Below are positions 44,073 through 53,684 of a stretch of 64,000 nt of DNA, in pieces. Within the stretch, counting starts at the first letter, position 1, and each line of letters begins with the position of its first letter. Location of the stretch: positions 3,967,796 to 4,031,795 of the forward strand of contig NZ_AP018227.1 in the NCBI RefSeq assembly GCF_002368095.1, given 5' to 3'. This DNA is from Calothrix parasitica NIES-267 (GTDB lineage Bacteria > Cyanobacteriota > Cyanobacteriia > Cyanobacteriales > Nostocaceae). Below the pieces are notes generated by a model. It was not told where the DNA came from, ran no database searches, and worked only from the letters and a program-made list of their open reading frames with translations. Made by a program: the position numbers and the translations under genes.

Positions 44073-45506
44073 TCATTGCTCATTTTTTCGTCTTTCTTCC
44101 AGCTTAAGCAACATTTCCGCGTGCATTTCGCGAGTTATGGGATAAAAATAAGTTAAAAATAATCCGCAAATTAAACATACTGCGGGAACCAGCCCAATAG
44201 CGATACGGATTGCAAATAGTGCGGTATCTGGTTGTATGGGTAATTCAGTTTGTCCGGGAATATTTTCTTGAAAACCCGAAGCTTGTAAAGCGATTCCGAC
44301 TAAAAATAAACCGAAAGCTAAACCGAATTTTTGCATCAATACCATAAAACCGTAAAACACCCCTTCACGTCTTTGTCCGGTTTGTAATTCATCTAGTTCA
44401 ATTACATCTGGCATCATTGACCAAGGAACCAGATAAGCTACCGATACTCCAAAACCTGCCATTATCCCTAGAAGATACATTAAACCAACTTGACCGGGCT
44501 GTAAGAAAAATAATCCGACAGCAGCAATTATCCACAAAAACATTCCCATAAAGTAAACGGCTTTTTTTCCGACTCGTTTACTTAATGCACCCCAGACAAA
44601 CAGCATTAATAAAGCTGTTCCTTGTATCGCAATCGTGACTGGAGGAACATCAGATTGCGTTAGCTTCATGCAATAGATGACAAAGTAAGGAACAACGCTA
44701 GCAGTTATTTGTATCCCCAACCAGGAAAAAAGATATATACCAATTACAAATAAAAAAGGTTTGTTGCTAAAGACGATTTTGATTTGCTCAAGTATAGAAA
44801 TAGATTCGCTTTCCTCGCTTTGAATACGTTTCGCTTCAAAAGACAAAACACGCTCGCGAGTTCCCCAAACGCACCAAAATAGCGCCAAGACTGAAATTAC
44901 AGCACAAATTGCTGCTAAAACTAAATATTGCTGTTGGCCACTATCAATTTGAGAAAATACTAGCTGTGCTAAAACTAACGAGAGAATACCACCGCTCAGA
45001 GAAAAAGCGAAGCGAAAACTATTAAGACTGGTTCGTTCATCGTAATCTTGAGTTAATTCTGGAGTCATTGCTGTATAAGGCAAATTGACTACCGTATAAA
45101 ATACCTGAGATACGACTCCAATAATCACGTAATACCAAAACAACACCCAAACATTAGTGCTTGGTACAATCCACTGCAAAAAGAAGAAAATGCCAAAAGG
45201 TACTGCACCATACAGCAACCAAGGAAGACGACGACCCCAACGTTTAGATTCGGTTCTATCCGTCAAAACCCCTACCACTGGGTCATTAACAGCATCCCAA
45301 ATTTTACCCACCATCAAAATACTGCCAGCTAAAACTGGCGGAATACCCGCTACATTAGTAAAGAAAACTAGCAGGAAGAATACAGAAACATTGGCTGTAA
45401 TCGCCGGTCCCAAATCTCCAGCACCGTAAGCTAGTTTGGTCTTTAAATCAAGTTTGTTACTTTTATCAACCTTTCGGGGATAACCATCAGCTACTGAATC
45501 GCTCAT
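44073..45506 (-). CDS. GPH-family sugar:cation symporter (MFS)
   Basis: 477 residues, 12 hydrophobic helices. The family motif region KIWDAVNDPVVGVLTDRTES followed by GRRLPWLLYGAVPFG matches MelB-type glycoside-pentoside-hexuronide symporters, including the two acidic residues (D in DAVND and in TDRT) that bind cation and sugar. The central loop after helix 6 and the second domain (MMPDVIELDELQTGQRREGV) are also typical. The substrate is unknown. Cyanobacteria use such carriers for sugars or glycosides. It is divergent from the phosphoribosyltransferase gene with only a 65-bp gap. Confidence 0.85.
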   Translation of the reverse strand: MSDSVADGYPRKVDKSNKLDLKTKLAYGAGDLGPAITANVSVFFLLVFFTNVAGIPPVLAGSILMVGKIWDAVNDPVVGVLTDRTESKRWGRRLPWLLYGAVPFGIFFFLQWIVPSTNVWVLFWYYVIIGVVSQVFYTVVNLPYTAMTPELTQDYDERTSLNSFRFAFSLSGGILSLVLAQLVFSQIDSGQQQYLVLAAICAVISVLALFWCVWGTRERVLSFEAKRIQSEESESISILEQIKIVFSNKPFLFVIGIYLFSWLGIQITASVVPYFVIYCMKLTQSDVPPVTIAIQGTALLMLFVWGALSKRVGKKAVYFMGMFLWIIAAVGLFFLQPGQVGLMYLLGIMAGFGVSVAYLVPWSMMPDVIELDELQTGQRREGVFYGFMVLMQKFGLAFGLFLVGIALQASGFQENIPGQTELPIQPDTALFAIRIAIGLVPAVCLICGLFLTYFYPITREMHAEMLLKLEERRKNEQ

Positions 45507-45571
45507 AATACCTACACTCGTATTACAATAGAGAGTTTGGCATCTACCATTAGTTTTAAATTACCTCTCTT

Positions 45572-46090
45572 ATGCCAGACCTTTATGTCTCGTGGTCAGA
45601 TTATCACCACAAAATAGAACAATTAGCTGCTCAAATTTATCAATCCGGCTGGGAATTCAATCAAATAGTCTGCCTTGCCAGAGGTGGGCTGCGAGTAGGA
45701 GATATTCTCTCCCGTATATATGAGCAGCCATTAGCAATATTAGCAACATCATCTTACAGCGGTACGGGCAAGCAAGAAAGGGGTGAACTAACCTTTTCTC
45801 AACATATAACTATGACCTCGGAAGCATTAGGCTCTCGAATCCTTTTAGTCGATGACTTAGTAGATTCAGGAGTTACGCTCAAAGAAACTATTCCTTGGCT
45901 AAAGAAAAATAGCGATACTAATATTGAAGAAATTCGTAGTGCCGTTATTTGGTATAAAGCTTGTTCGGTGATAGCGCCAGATTATTACGCCGATTACCTA
46001 CCAGACAACCCTTGGATTCATCAGCCATTTGAGAGTTATGAATTTACAAATCCAGCCGAACTCGCCGAAAATGTAAGTCAGCCTTGTTGA
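45572..46090 (+). CDS. Phosphoribosyltransferase
   Basis: 172 residues, type I PRTase fold. The PRPP-binding loop is SRILLVDDLVDSGVTLKE (acidic pair DD, then DSG), with an earlier IVCLARGGLRVGDILSR. It resembles xanthine/hypoxanthine or orphan PRTases that recycle bases. The hood is too short to name a substrate. Divergent from the MFS symporter gene. The C-terminus runs into a GGGTAAT repeat tract after the stop. Confidence 0.8.
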   Translation: MPDLYVSWSDYHHKIEQLAAQIYQSGWEFNQIVCLARGGLRVGDILSRIYEQPLAILATSSYSGTGKQERGELTFSQHITMTSEALGSRILLVDDLVDSGVTLKETIPWLKKNSDTNIEEIRSAVIWYKACSVIAPDYYADYLPDNPWIHQPFESYEFTNPAELAENVSQPC

Positions 46091-46091
46091 T

Positions 46092-46370
46092 GGGAATTGG
46101 GTAATGGGTAGTGGGTAGTGGGTAATAGGGAATGGGTAATGGGGGACAAGGTGACAAGGTGACAAGGAGAAAATTTGAAATATCGTTCTTAACTCCTCAC
46201 TCCTAACTATCTCCTAATTACTAATTCTCAATTAGCAATCCAAAATCTAAAATCCAAAATAGCCAATTACCAACTTAAAATCACGGATAAAATGGATTTC
46301 GCTGATTTCACTGATTGAGTTATTACCAATCCAAAATCCAAAATCCAAAATCCAAAATCTAAAATATCCA
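46092..46370. repeat. Repeat-filled intergenic region
   Basis: GGGTAAT/GGGTAGT heptamers (46096-46142), ACAAGGTG units (46145-46165), ACTCCTA units and AATCCAA(A) heptamers (46233-46260 and 46324-46365) fill nearly all the space between the convergent PRTase and AEC transporter genes. The AATCCAA block is the reverse complement of the TTTTGGA blocks elsewhere. Confidence 0.8.
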
Positions 46371-47276
46371 CAACCACATTGGAAGAGTTATAAGTAACAT
46401 TGCGGTTCCTGCTGCTACTGTAGTAACGGCTGAGTCGCTGTCAAGATTGAAGATTTCGGCAATTATTAATGTGGAAAAAGCTGGGGGCATTGCTGTTTGG
46501 AGTAAAATTACTTTTGCACTGGTACCTGTTAAACCTAAAAATCGAAAGGTAATACCGAAAATGAGGGGAATTAGCACCATTTTGATAATGATGCTAATTG
46601 CTGATTGGGGTAGATTTTGGAAAGATTTTAAGTTGCTCAATCGCATTCCCATTAAAAGTAATGATAAAGCGACACTACCCCAAGCCAATTTTTCTAAGAT
46701 AAATTCTGCACTGGGAGGAATTTCAACTTGACGAAACAACAAGCCGAATCCAAAACTCCATAAAGCAGGATTGATTAATATTACTTTGGTACTCTGCCAA
46801 AAATTGGTCGCGCTACCCCCAAAACGTGCTGCAATTAATGCACCCAAACCCCAAGCACCAAACAACGAACCTAGTAAATCGTAAAATAATGCCCAGGCAA
46901 AATACTGAGTGCCATGTACTGCCAAAGTGATAGGATAACCAAGAAAACCAGTATTTCCGATCATCGCGGATAAAATTAAACTTCCCTGAATTGGCGATGA
47001 CGGAACTGTATGTGTAAAATAACTTTGCCATTTTATTCCAACCAGAGCAAAAAATGCTCCGAGTAACATGGCTGCGTAAGCTACAGCAGGTGCAATCCAA
47101 ATTGCTCCCGACAAATCAGCTTTACGTAAAAAAGCAACAATTCCTATAGGTACTCCTATCCAAAATAGGAACTTACCTAAGCGATTTGGAACTGTAGAAG
47201 GAAGCCAGCGTCCTAAGAAAAAACCGATTGATACCGTCCCAAACAGCTTAAGGTATAGTTCTAAGAGGATTATCAA
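46359..47276 (-). CDS. AEC-family transporter
   Basis: 305 residues, about ten hydrophobic helices in two halves. The first half has LFGTVSIGFFLGRWLPSTVP and MIGNTGFLGYPITLAVHG (the conserved N-x-G-F-G/LGYP motif). The second half has VALSLLLMGMRLSNLK and LLQTAMPPAFSTLIIAEIFN (the conserved APP-like motif with unwound helix). AEC carriers export auxin in plants and malate or other acids in bacteria. The substrate here is unknown. The last codons overlap a repeat edge (LWIF). Confidence 0.85.
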   Translation of the reverse strand: MIILLELYLKLFGTVSIGFFLGRWLPSTVPNRLGKFLFWIGVPIGIVAFLRKADLSGAIWIAPAVAYAAMLLGAFFALVGIKWQSYFTHTVPSSPIQGSLILSAMIGNTGFLGYPITLAVHGTQYFAWALFYDLLGSLFGAWGLGALIAARFGGSATNFWQSTKVILINPALWSFGFGLLFRQVEIPPSAEFILEKLAWGSVALSLLLMGMRLSNLKSFQNLPQSAISIIIKMVLIPLIFGITFRFLGLTGTSAKVILLQTAMPPAFSTLIIAEIFNLDSDSAVTTVAAGTAMLLITLPMWLWIF

Positions 47277-47378
47277 AACAAACTCGGGAATTATATATGT
47301 AACCTATTATCTAACAGGTTTCTTTCTCTCCAGTCTACAATCTCTAATGATTACCGAATATTTATCAGGAGTTGAGCC

Positions 47379-48206
47379 TTGAACAATGAGTTTTATGAGG
47401 AAGCACAAAACTCAACCCCGTCTGAAATTAGCGAAGATATTCCCCAAGCTTTGCGCGATACTCCTGATACGACCGCTCCCAAGCTAGGTTTGCGTCCTTT
47501 GTTTTTGGCGATCGCCGGAGTAATGAGTTTTGCTGTGCTTGCTGCAATCAGTGGTTTGATATTTTACGTTGCTGCACCAAAAAATATTGCAAAAGAGCAA
47601 CCTTCACCGACTAATCCGGCTTCTCCTAATTCACAAGATAGGGATTCTGCAAATAAAGAAGCAGAAAATGATTCACTTTTAGGTCATCTACAATACCAAG
47701 AAGCTCCAGAATCAGAAATTGTAGCAGTGAATGCAGGTGGAAAACGGATAAGGTTACGAAAATCAGCCGGTGAAAAATTCAAGCAGATGGTCAACGATGC
47801 TAGAAAAGCCGGTGTGAGATTAGCAGCGATTTCGGGATTTCGTACCGTAGAAGAACAGAACAAACTATTTTTTAATATAAGCCGTCAGCGCAACCAAAGA
47901 CCGGCCGAAAGAGCATCAGTTAGCGCTCCTCCCGGACATAGCGAACATCATACCGGTTACGCAGTAGATATTGGTGATGGTGCAGTACCAGCAACCAATT
48001 TAAGTGAGAAATTTGAAAATACCAAAGCTTTTAAATGGTTAGAAGCAAACGCTGCAAAATACGGCTTTGAATTATCGTTTCCCAAAGATAATCCACAAGG
48101 TGTAAGTTACGAGCCGTGGCATTGGAGGTTTGTTGGTGATAAAGATAGTTTGGAAACATTTTATCAGGGTAGGGATTTGAAGCCAATTCCCACACCGGAG
48201 TCTTAG
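47379..48206 (+). CDS. D-alanyl-D-alanine carboxypeptidase, VanY family (M15B)
   Basis: 275 residues from a TTG start at 47379 with AGGAG seven bases before it. A membrane helix at about 45-65 (FLAIAGVMSFAVLAAISGLI) anchors the protein, and the peptidase domain faces the periplasm. The zinc site is PGHSEHHTGYAVDIGD (H and D ligands) with the third histidine in YEPWHWRFVG. The active-site Ser/Arg region reads RLAAISGFRTVEEQ. It trims the terminal D-Ala of peptidoglycan peptides. Confidence 0.9.
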   Translation: MNNEFYEEAQNSTPSEISEDIPQALRDTPDTTAPKLGLRPLFLAIAGVMSFAVLAAISGLIFYVAAPKNIAKEQPSPTNPASPNSQDRDSANKEAENDSLLGHLQYQEAPESEIVAVNAGGKRIRLRKSAGEKFKQMVNDARKAGVRLAAISGFRTVEEQNKLFFNISRQRNQRPAERASVSAPPGHSEHHTGYAVDIGDGAVPATNLSEKFENTKAFKWLEANAAKYGFELSFPKDNPQGVSYEPWHWRFVGDKDSLETFYQGRDLKPIPTPES

Positions 48207-48226
48207 AAGTATTGAATTGACCTGGC

Positions 48227-48313
48227 GGTTGAAACCGCAGCTACACAGGCAAAACCCACCTTCGTGGGTTAATAAAAGTCAATGGTGTAGAGACGTAGCA
48301 GTGCTACGTCTCT
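48227..48313. repeat. Composite hairpins and a GAGACGTAGCA palindrome
   Basis: GGCGGTT-GAAACCGC (about 48224-48238), AACCCAC-CTTC-GTGGGTT (48253-48270) and AGAGACGTAGCA-G-TGCTACGTCTCT (48289-48313) follow each other between the VanY gene and the SUKH gene. The last is the same palindrome as at 23884 and 41418. It is inserted just upstream of the possibly broken 5' end of the SUKH gene. Confidence 0.65.
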
Positions 48314-48427
48314 TTATTTATGGGAATAACGCGAAGTTTTATATAAACAGGAATGGCCGCAATTGTCACAGTACTCGGCTGGTGCGTGACACTGAAAACA
48401 TTGTGACTACGTTCGTGCTTTACACAG

Positions 48428-48949
48428 TTGAAAAAGTTTGAATCACAAGCTGACTTCATTCTTCCAGAAGAATACAAAAATTTCTGTCAAGTGTTTGGCT
48501 CTGGAGAATTTGGTTTTAATCTATTTGATATTAATATTCCAGATTGTGAAAATGTAAAAGATAGGTTAGCTTCAGACAAAATGATTCTTGTTGATTATTG
48601 TAAGGATAACTGTTCTTTATCGGATGAAGTTATTGAATTGCTGGATAATGCTTATTTATTCGGTGCAAGACACAATTTTATTTCTTTTTTCTTTGACTTG
48701 AGAAATTACAACGAACAAGATAAAAGCTGTGATATTCATGCAATAGAATGTAGCTCTGGATTTACTATTTGTTTTGGTAGAGATTTTTTTAAATTTATTC
48801 GCGATTACTGTGTTGGAGAAGAGGCTAAAGAAGTTTCAGGTTTTTTAGTAGAAATGCCACCAGTTAATGGTCAAGACGACCCTTTGTACGAACCTCGTTC
48901 TCGAAGTAAATCTTTTATTCCATGCAATAGATATGAGGATATGTACTGA
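48428..48949 (+). CDS. SUKH/SMI1-KNR4-like protein, possibly truncated
   Basis: 173 residues from a TTG at 48428. The start of the domain FILPEEYKNFCQVFGSGEFG matches SUKH proteins (SMI1/KNR4), often immunity proteins for contact-dependent toxins, followed by ILVDYCKDNCSLSDEVIELL and IECSSGFTICFGRDFFKFIR. SUKH proteins normally have 30 or more residues before this point. A neighbouring frame upstream reads RLVRDTENIVTTFVLYTVEK, which looks like the missing N-terminus, so a frameshift in the A-run near 48431-48436 is likely. No toxin gene is adjacent. Confidence 0.55.
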   Translation: MKKFESQADFILPEEYKNFCQVFGSGEFGFNLFDINIPDCENVKDRLASDKMILVDYCKDNCSLSDEVIELLDNAYLFGARHNFISFFFDLRNYNEQDKSCDIHAIECSSGFTICFGRDFFKFIRDYCVGEEAKEVSGFLVEMPPVNGQDDPLYEPRSRSKSFIPCNRYEDMY

Positions 48950-48991
48950 GTAGAATCTTATATTTCATTCTTTAATAGAAGAATTTACAAT

Positions 48992-49558
48992 CTAACCATT
49001 CCCCAAAATCTCATCTACATCAATATTTACATCATCAAAAGCCTGAATAACTAAACTCTGACCTCTAACAAATTTATCTACTTTCTGGTATTTACTATTA
49101 ACAGGTTCTCGATAAACTTCTACACATTCGAGATTAATATCAACTAACCAAACCTCTACTACACCTTCTTGAGCATAAAGAGGAATTTTCACTTCTCGGT
49201 CATATTTAATAGTGCTATCAGCAACTTCTATAATGAGATAAACATCTTTCGGTTGCGGATGTGCTGATGCATAAAAATCTTCACGGGGTTTTAATAACAC
49301 CACATCTGGTTGTGGTTCGGAGCTATCATCCAATCCCACTGGGTTTTGAACGCTGATAATAACTCTATCGCCCAATTTCCGAGGTAAAACATTATCTAAA
49401 CGTCTTACACAAGCAGCATGTTTTGTTCCTATAGCAGCCATTTCAATTATTTCCCCCCGAATCAATTCCACCCTGTCATCTTCATTTAAAATGCCAGATT
49501 CGGCCATTTTATGGAATTGTTCGACAGTAAATTTCCTTCTGAGCAATTGTACGGTCAT
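48992..49558 (-). CDS. Uma2-family (DUF820) putative endonuclease
   Basis: 188 residues, very common in filamentous cyanobacteria. PD-(D/E)xK-like core: EPQPDVVLLKPRED, then VYLIIEVADSTIKYDREVKI (E and K) and YAQEGVVEVWLVDIN. N-terminus KFTVEQFHKMAESGIL and RVELIRGEIIEMAAIGTKHA. The family is annotated as an endonuclease by fold, but its biological role is not established. Monocistronic. Confidence 0.85.
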   Translation of the reverse strand: MTVQLLRRKFTVEQFHKMAESGILNEDDRVELIRGEIIEMAAIGTKHAACVRRLDNVLPRKLGDRVIISVQNPVGLDDSSEPQPDVVLLKPREDFYASAHPQPKDVYLIIEVADSTIKYDREVKIPLYAQEGVVEVWLVDINLECVEVYREPVNSKYQKVDKFVRGQSLVIQAFDDVNIDVDEILGNG

Positions 49559-49909
49559 TTCAATTTTAGATTTTAGATTTTGGATTATTTACTTGCCTAA
49601 TGCTTTCTAAATAGGAATTAGGAAGCAAAAAATAGAAAATACATAATCGTTACATTTATCTGATGAATACTAAAAGAATCTTATATCTTTAACCTTTGTT
49701 TAGTTATTCATTTCTAGTTTCTGATTGCTTCCTGGTTCCTGGTTCCTAGTGTCCAAATGAGAATCCATAACCAGAGACTCTATCTTCAGTATAAATGTCT
49801 ATCCTAAGCCTTCAAGAAGTTCATTACAAGGCAGAAGCTCTTTCCACAAGATAGTCAATCATCAACTGATGACTGATAACTGCTCGCTGTTCGCTGTTAA
49901 CTGTAAAAA
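49559..49909. other. Intergenic region with repeat tracts
   Basis: 351 bp between the Uma2 gene and tRNA-Ala. It holds GATTTTAGATTTTGGATT units at 49563-49583, a CCTGGTTCCTGGTTCCTA tract at 49730-49750 and GACTGATAACTGCTCGCTGTTCGCTGTT repeats at 49869-49900. No gene is supported. Confidence 0.6.
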
Positions 49910-49982
49910 TGGAGCTAAGCGGATTCGAACCGCTGACTTCCTCAATGCCATTGAGACACTCTACCAACTGAGTTATAGCCCC
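49910..49982 (-). tRNA. tRNA-Ala (anticodon GGC)
   Basis: 73 nt on the minus strand. The acceptor stem GGGGCTA pairs with TAGCTCC (one G-T pair), the anticodon arm is TCTCA-ATGGCAT-TGAGG with anticodon GGC, and the T arm is AGCGG-TTCGAAT-CCGCT. The discriminator is A and CCA is not encoded. Confidence 0.95.
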
Positions 49983-50109
49983 GCAAGATGCATCTTTAAT
50001 GATGCCTTAATTCTTAACTATTTGTCAATATACAATTTTGCCGAAATTTAATGGAGGCTTAACAATAACTAATTTAAATATTTACCAAGAAATTCAATGA
50101 GAAAAAAAA

Positions 50110-50304
50110 TTATGATGAAGCTTGTAGTAAGTAACTCATACAGTGCCCCATCAGGAAGTAAACTACCATCATTGCGGCGGCCGCTAGAGCAACCAACATA
50201 CCAGCCAACATCAATGAAAATTCTTTGTCTTCAACTGCCCTCTCCATTAGGTGTAAAGACCAGGCTACTAACGCTATATCAAAAACTAAAATAGGAATCA
50301 ACAT
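50110..50304 (-). CDS. Small two-helix membrane protein
   Basis: 64 residues with two hydrophobic helices (IPILVFDIALVAWSLHLM and LMLAGMLVALAAAAMMVVYF) joined by a charged turn (ERAVEDKE). The frame uses ordinary codons and has a clean ATG. The reverse strand frame here is poorer. No family recognised. It follows hisF by 108 bp on the opposite side and is on the same strand, downstream of it. Confidence 0.5.
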   Translation of the reverse strand: MLIPILVFDIALVAWSLHLMERAVEDKEFSLMLAGMLVALAAAAMMVVYFLMGHCMSYLLQASS

Positions 50305-50411
50305 ATTTCTTAAGTAATATTAATTATTGTTAATTTATATTAACATTCTTTCTAAGAAGTGTGTTGAACTAATTTAGATATTGAAAAAGCGGGTTGTATA
50401 CCTTTTCAAAG

Positions 50412-51179
50412 CTAATTTCGCACGGGTATTTTTCGCTCATTTAAGTAGTTTTTGATTTGCGCGACACTAAGCTGTCCGTAATGCAAAAGCGATGCTAATA
50501 GTGCAGCTTCTGCTTGACCTTCGGTAACAGCGGAGTATATGTGTTCGCAATTTCCAGCGCCACCAGAGGCGATTACTGGAATACCTACTTTGTCAGCAAT
50601 TGATTTGGTTAATTCAATGTCATAACCGGCTTGAGTACCATCAGCATCCATGCTTGTTACCAATAGTTCTCCAGCGCCCCGTTGTTCAACTTCTTTTGCC
50701 CAGTTAAGGGCATCTAGACCAGTATTCTCCCGTCCACCACGAACGTAAACATCCCAACCTGAATTCTCTGTATTTGACCTTCGCTTGGCATCAATAGCCA
50801 CAACAATACATTGATTACCAAAGCGCTCGCTGGCTTGATTAATAAAGTCTGGATTTCGTACCGCTGTGGAATTAATACTAACCTTATCTGCTCCAGCTCG
50901 TAACAGTTCTTTAACATTTTCTAAGGTTTGGATTCCACCACCTACAGTCAGTGGAATAAATACCTGCTCTGCGGTTCGGTGAACTACGTCGATAATAGTG
51001 CCTCGGTCTTCATGAGTAGCTGTAATATCCAGAAACACTATCTCATCTGCACCAGCTTCGTCGTAAACCTTTGCTAATTCTACTGGGTCACCAGCATCCT
51101 TCAGGTCTACAAAGTTAACTCCTTTTACAACTCGTCCCGCCTTGACATCTAAGCACGGTAAGATTCTCTTAGCTAGCAT
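50412..51179 (-). CDS. hisF: Imidazole glycerol phosphate synthase subunit HisF
   Basis: 255 residues, full length (beta/alpha)8 barrel. HisF joins with HisH to make imidazole glycerol phosphate and AICAR in histidine synthesis. The catalytic Asp11 ([12 protein letters not shown]) and the second catalytic Asp ([12 protein letters not shown], about 130) are present, with phosphate-binding VTVGGGI-type ([13 protein letters not shown]) and IASGGAGN motifs. The start ATG at 51179 is followed directly by the conserved [10 protein letters not shown]. Confidence 0.97.
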   Translation of the reverse strand: MLAKRILPCLDVKAGRVVKGVNFVDLKDAGDPVELAKVYDEAGADEIVFLDITATHEDRGTIIDVVHRTAEQVFIPLTVGGGIQTLENVKELLRAGADKVSINSTAVRNPDFINQASERFGNQCIVVAIDAKRRSNTENSGWDVYVRGGRENTGLDALNWAKEVEQRGAGELLVTSMDADGTQAGYDIELTKSIADKVGIPVIASGGAGNCEHIYSAVTEGQAEAALLASLLHYGQLSVAQIKNYLNERKIPVRN

Positions 51180-51355
51180 AATTTTATGGAAGCACTCCCA
51201 TCGAATTTACCCAGAATATAAATTTTAAAGCTGACTTGCTTACTCGACAAAAAAAATTTTGGCATCCGTGTTTTCTCGCATTTATGATTTCGGCGATGAA
51301 TTTCCAGTATTGCCCAGACTTTTAGAAACAGCAAAACATTACCTATGAGCGGACT

Positions 51356-52465
51356 ATGGCGATTATCTCCTCTAAAAAACAGCCCCAGCCTCAAGAACCA
51401 GACAAGGAAAAGGGTCACCTAAAAAAAGCTGCGAAAAAACCAAGTGACGACAAACTGTTGCAACCCCAAGCAGCTACAGATGATATTGATAATAGTGAAG
51501 TTGGTATTCGTCCACAGCAATTTGCCGATTATATTGGGCAAAAAGATTTAAAAGATGTACTTGACATTGCAATACAAGCGGCTAAATCCAGAGGTGAAGT
51601 ACTAGACCACCTGCTGCTTTATGGGCCTCCAGGATTGGGGAAAACCACAATGGCAATGATTTTAGCATCTGAAATGGGAGTAAACTATAAAATTACTAGC
51701 GCTCCTGCATTGGAACGTCCTAGAGACATTATGGGACTGCTTATCAATCTTAAGCCAGGGGATATTATCTTTATTGACGAAATTCATCGTCTCTCCCGGA
51801 TGACTGAAGAAATATTATATCCGGCGATGGAGGATTATCGCTTAGATATTACCGTGGGTAAAGGTTCTAGCGCTCGTACCCGCAGCATACCCCTAGCAAA
51901 ATTTACTTTAGTCGGAGCAACAACTCGGGTCGGAGCGCTAAGTTCTCCTTTGAGAGACCGCTTTGGTTTAATCCAAAAACTGAGATTTTATGAAGTAGAA
52001 GAACTCAGTCAAATTGTCTTGAGAACCTCACAAGTACTTAAAACCGAAGTAACTAAAGATGGGGCTTTAGAAATTGCCCGTAGAGCGCGAGGAACGCCGC
52101 GTATTGCCAATAGATTACTCAAGCGCGTCCGGGATTATGCTGAGGTCAAATCATCCGGCACAATAAATGAAATTGTAGCAGCAGAAGCTTTACAACTTTT
52201 CCAGGTAGACCCCTGCGGTTTAGATTGGACTGATAGAACGATGTTAAGCGTGATAGTAGAGCAATTCAATGGAGGTCCGGTAGGATTAGACACAATTGCG
52301 GCTGCGACGGGTGAAGATACGCAAACTATTGAAGAAGTATACGAACCCTATCTAATGCAAATTGGTTACTTACAGCGGACTCCTCGTGGTAGGGTAGCAA
52401 CACCAGCAGCTTACAAGCATTTAGGTTTTAAGCCGCCGAACGAACAGTTATCTTTGCTTTCCTAA
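51356..52465 (+). CDS. ruvB: Holliday junction branch migration ATPase RuvB
   Basis: 369 residues. AAA+ motor that drives Holliday junction migration with RuvA. Walker [12 protein letters not shown], Walker B FIDEIHR, sensor/arginine region [19 protein letters not shown], and the C-terminal winged helix ([20 protein letters not shown]) are intact. The N-terminal 45 residues are Lys/Pro-rich and variable. The ATG at 51356 is divergent from hisF with a 176-bp gap. Confidence 0.97.
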   Translation: MAIISSKKQPQPQEPDKEKGHLKKAAKKPSDDKLLQPQAATDDIDNSEVGIRPQQFADYIGQKDLKDVLDIAIQAAKSRGEVLDHLLLYGPPGLGKTTMAMILASEMGVNYKITSAPALERPRDIMGLLINLKPGDIIFIDEIHRLSRMTEEILYPAMEDYRLDITVGKGSSARTRSIPLAKFTLVGATTRVGALSSPLRDRFGLIQKLRFYEVEELSQIVLRTSQVLKTEVTKDGALEIARRARGTPRIANRLLKRVRDYAEVKSSGTINEIVAAEALQLFQVDPCGLDWTDRTMLSVIVEQFNGGPVGLDTIAAATGEDTQTIEEVYEPYLMQIGYLQRTPRGRVATPAAYKHLGFKPPNEQLSLLS

Positions 52466-52728
52466 AGTGATAATAGTTAAGAATTAGGAGTTAGGAGTTG
52501 TAAATTGATAACTCTTAACTCATGATTTTTATTTAATTACTATTTAAATAATTGCCATTGGTTGTAAAGTACGACTTTTTATTATTAGATTTTGATTGTG
52601 GGTATTGATTATATATAAAAATACTACACAAACAGTTGTAGATTAAGTCTAAAATTTTTATCGAAAATACGAATTACCTGCTTCGGAGCGTTTCTGTAGA
52701 ACATATTGTAAATTACGAATTACGAATT

Positions 52729-53532
52729 ATGAAACTAATCGGTGTCTTACTGAGTTTACTTTTATTGTTTGGCTGGGTTGAACCTGTTTTTGCTTTTCCT
52801 ACTCAAACTAATTTGACGGAAGAAGAGTTAAAGCAACAAGACCAGTTAGCAAATCAGGCTTTTGCTGCTACTAATAAAGGTAATTTTGCTCTAGCTGAAG
52901 AATATTGGACGAAAATTATCGAAAAGTTTCCCGAAAATGCAGCAGTGTGGAGCAATCGCGGAAATTCAAGGGTTAGTCAAAATAAGTTAGAAGAAGCGCT
53001 GGCTGATTTCAACAAGTCTATAGAACTTGCTCCTAATATTACAGACCCTTATCTAAATAGAGGAGCTGCTTTAGAAGGTTTGGGAAAATGGGATGAAGCT
53101 ATAGCTGATTACAATTACGTTTTGGAGTTAGACCCAGATGATGCCATGGCATACAATAATCGGGGGAATGCTGAAGCTGGTTTGAGAAAATGGGATGAAG
53201 CTATAGCAGACTACAAAAAATCGGCGGAAATTGCTCCTAATTTCGCGTTTGCTCGCGCTAATTACGTTCTAGCGCTTTATGAGATTGGTGAGGAAGATAA
53301 AGCCATAAGAGAAATGAAGAATATTATCCGTAAGTATCCTCAGTTTCCCGATGTACGAGCATCCCTGACAGCAGCACTTTGGGTTAAAGGAGAAAAAGGT
53401 GAAGCTGAAAGCAATTGGGTAGCTGCTTATGGATTGGATCGGCGTTACAAAGATATTGATTGGGTAAAAAACGTGCGACGATGGCCCGATAGAATGGTTG
53501 CTGCTTTGGATAAGTTTTTGAAATTGCAGTGA
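52729..53532 (+). CDS. Secreted TPR-repeat protein
   Basis: 267 residues. Signal peptide (GVLLSLLLLFGWVEPVFA) then four tetratricopeptide repeats: AVWSNRGNSRVSQNKLEEAL, YLNRGAALEGLGKWDEAIAD, AYNNRGNAEAGLRKWDEAIA and ARANYVLALYEIGEEDKAI. Proteins of this layout are found in the cyanobacterial lumen or periplasm and act as assembly scaffolds. The ATG is preceded by an AATTACG tandem repeat (52706-52727), which leaves little room for a normal ribosome binding site. Confidence 0.8.
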   Translation: MKLIGVLLSLLLLFGWVEPVFAFPTQTNLTEEELKQQDQLANQAFAATNKGNFALAEEYWTKIIEKFPENAAVWSNRGNSRVSQNKLEEALADFNKSIELAPNITDPYLNRGAALEGLGKWDEAIADYNYVLELDPDDAMAYNNRGNAEAGLRKWDEAIADYKKSAEIAPNFAFARANYVLALYEIGEEDKAIREMKNIIRKYPQFPDVRASLTAALWVKGEKGEAESNWVAAYGLDRRYKDIDWVKNVRRWPDRMVAALDKFLKLQ

Positions 53533-53684
53533 TTGTAATTATAGCTGTATTTTTACTCGCTACTTATTTATGGTGAATCTCTTAACCAAAACTTATGTTA
53601 ATTAGTGAATAAGTCAATTAGAAGCACACCTAAATAAATATTAGAATTCATATATTTACATTCTGGGAGTGAAAAGCATCTATC

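Noticed and set aside
49869-50051. Open frame across tRNA-Ala on the plus strand
   Set aside because: It reads the antisense of the tRNA (KNGAKRIRTADFL), a classic false gene.
51173-51418. Minus-strand frame over the hisF-ruvB gap
   Set aside because: Lies in the divergent promoter region and overlaps the ruvB start; no protein-like features.
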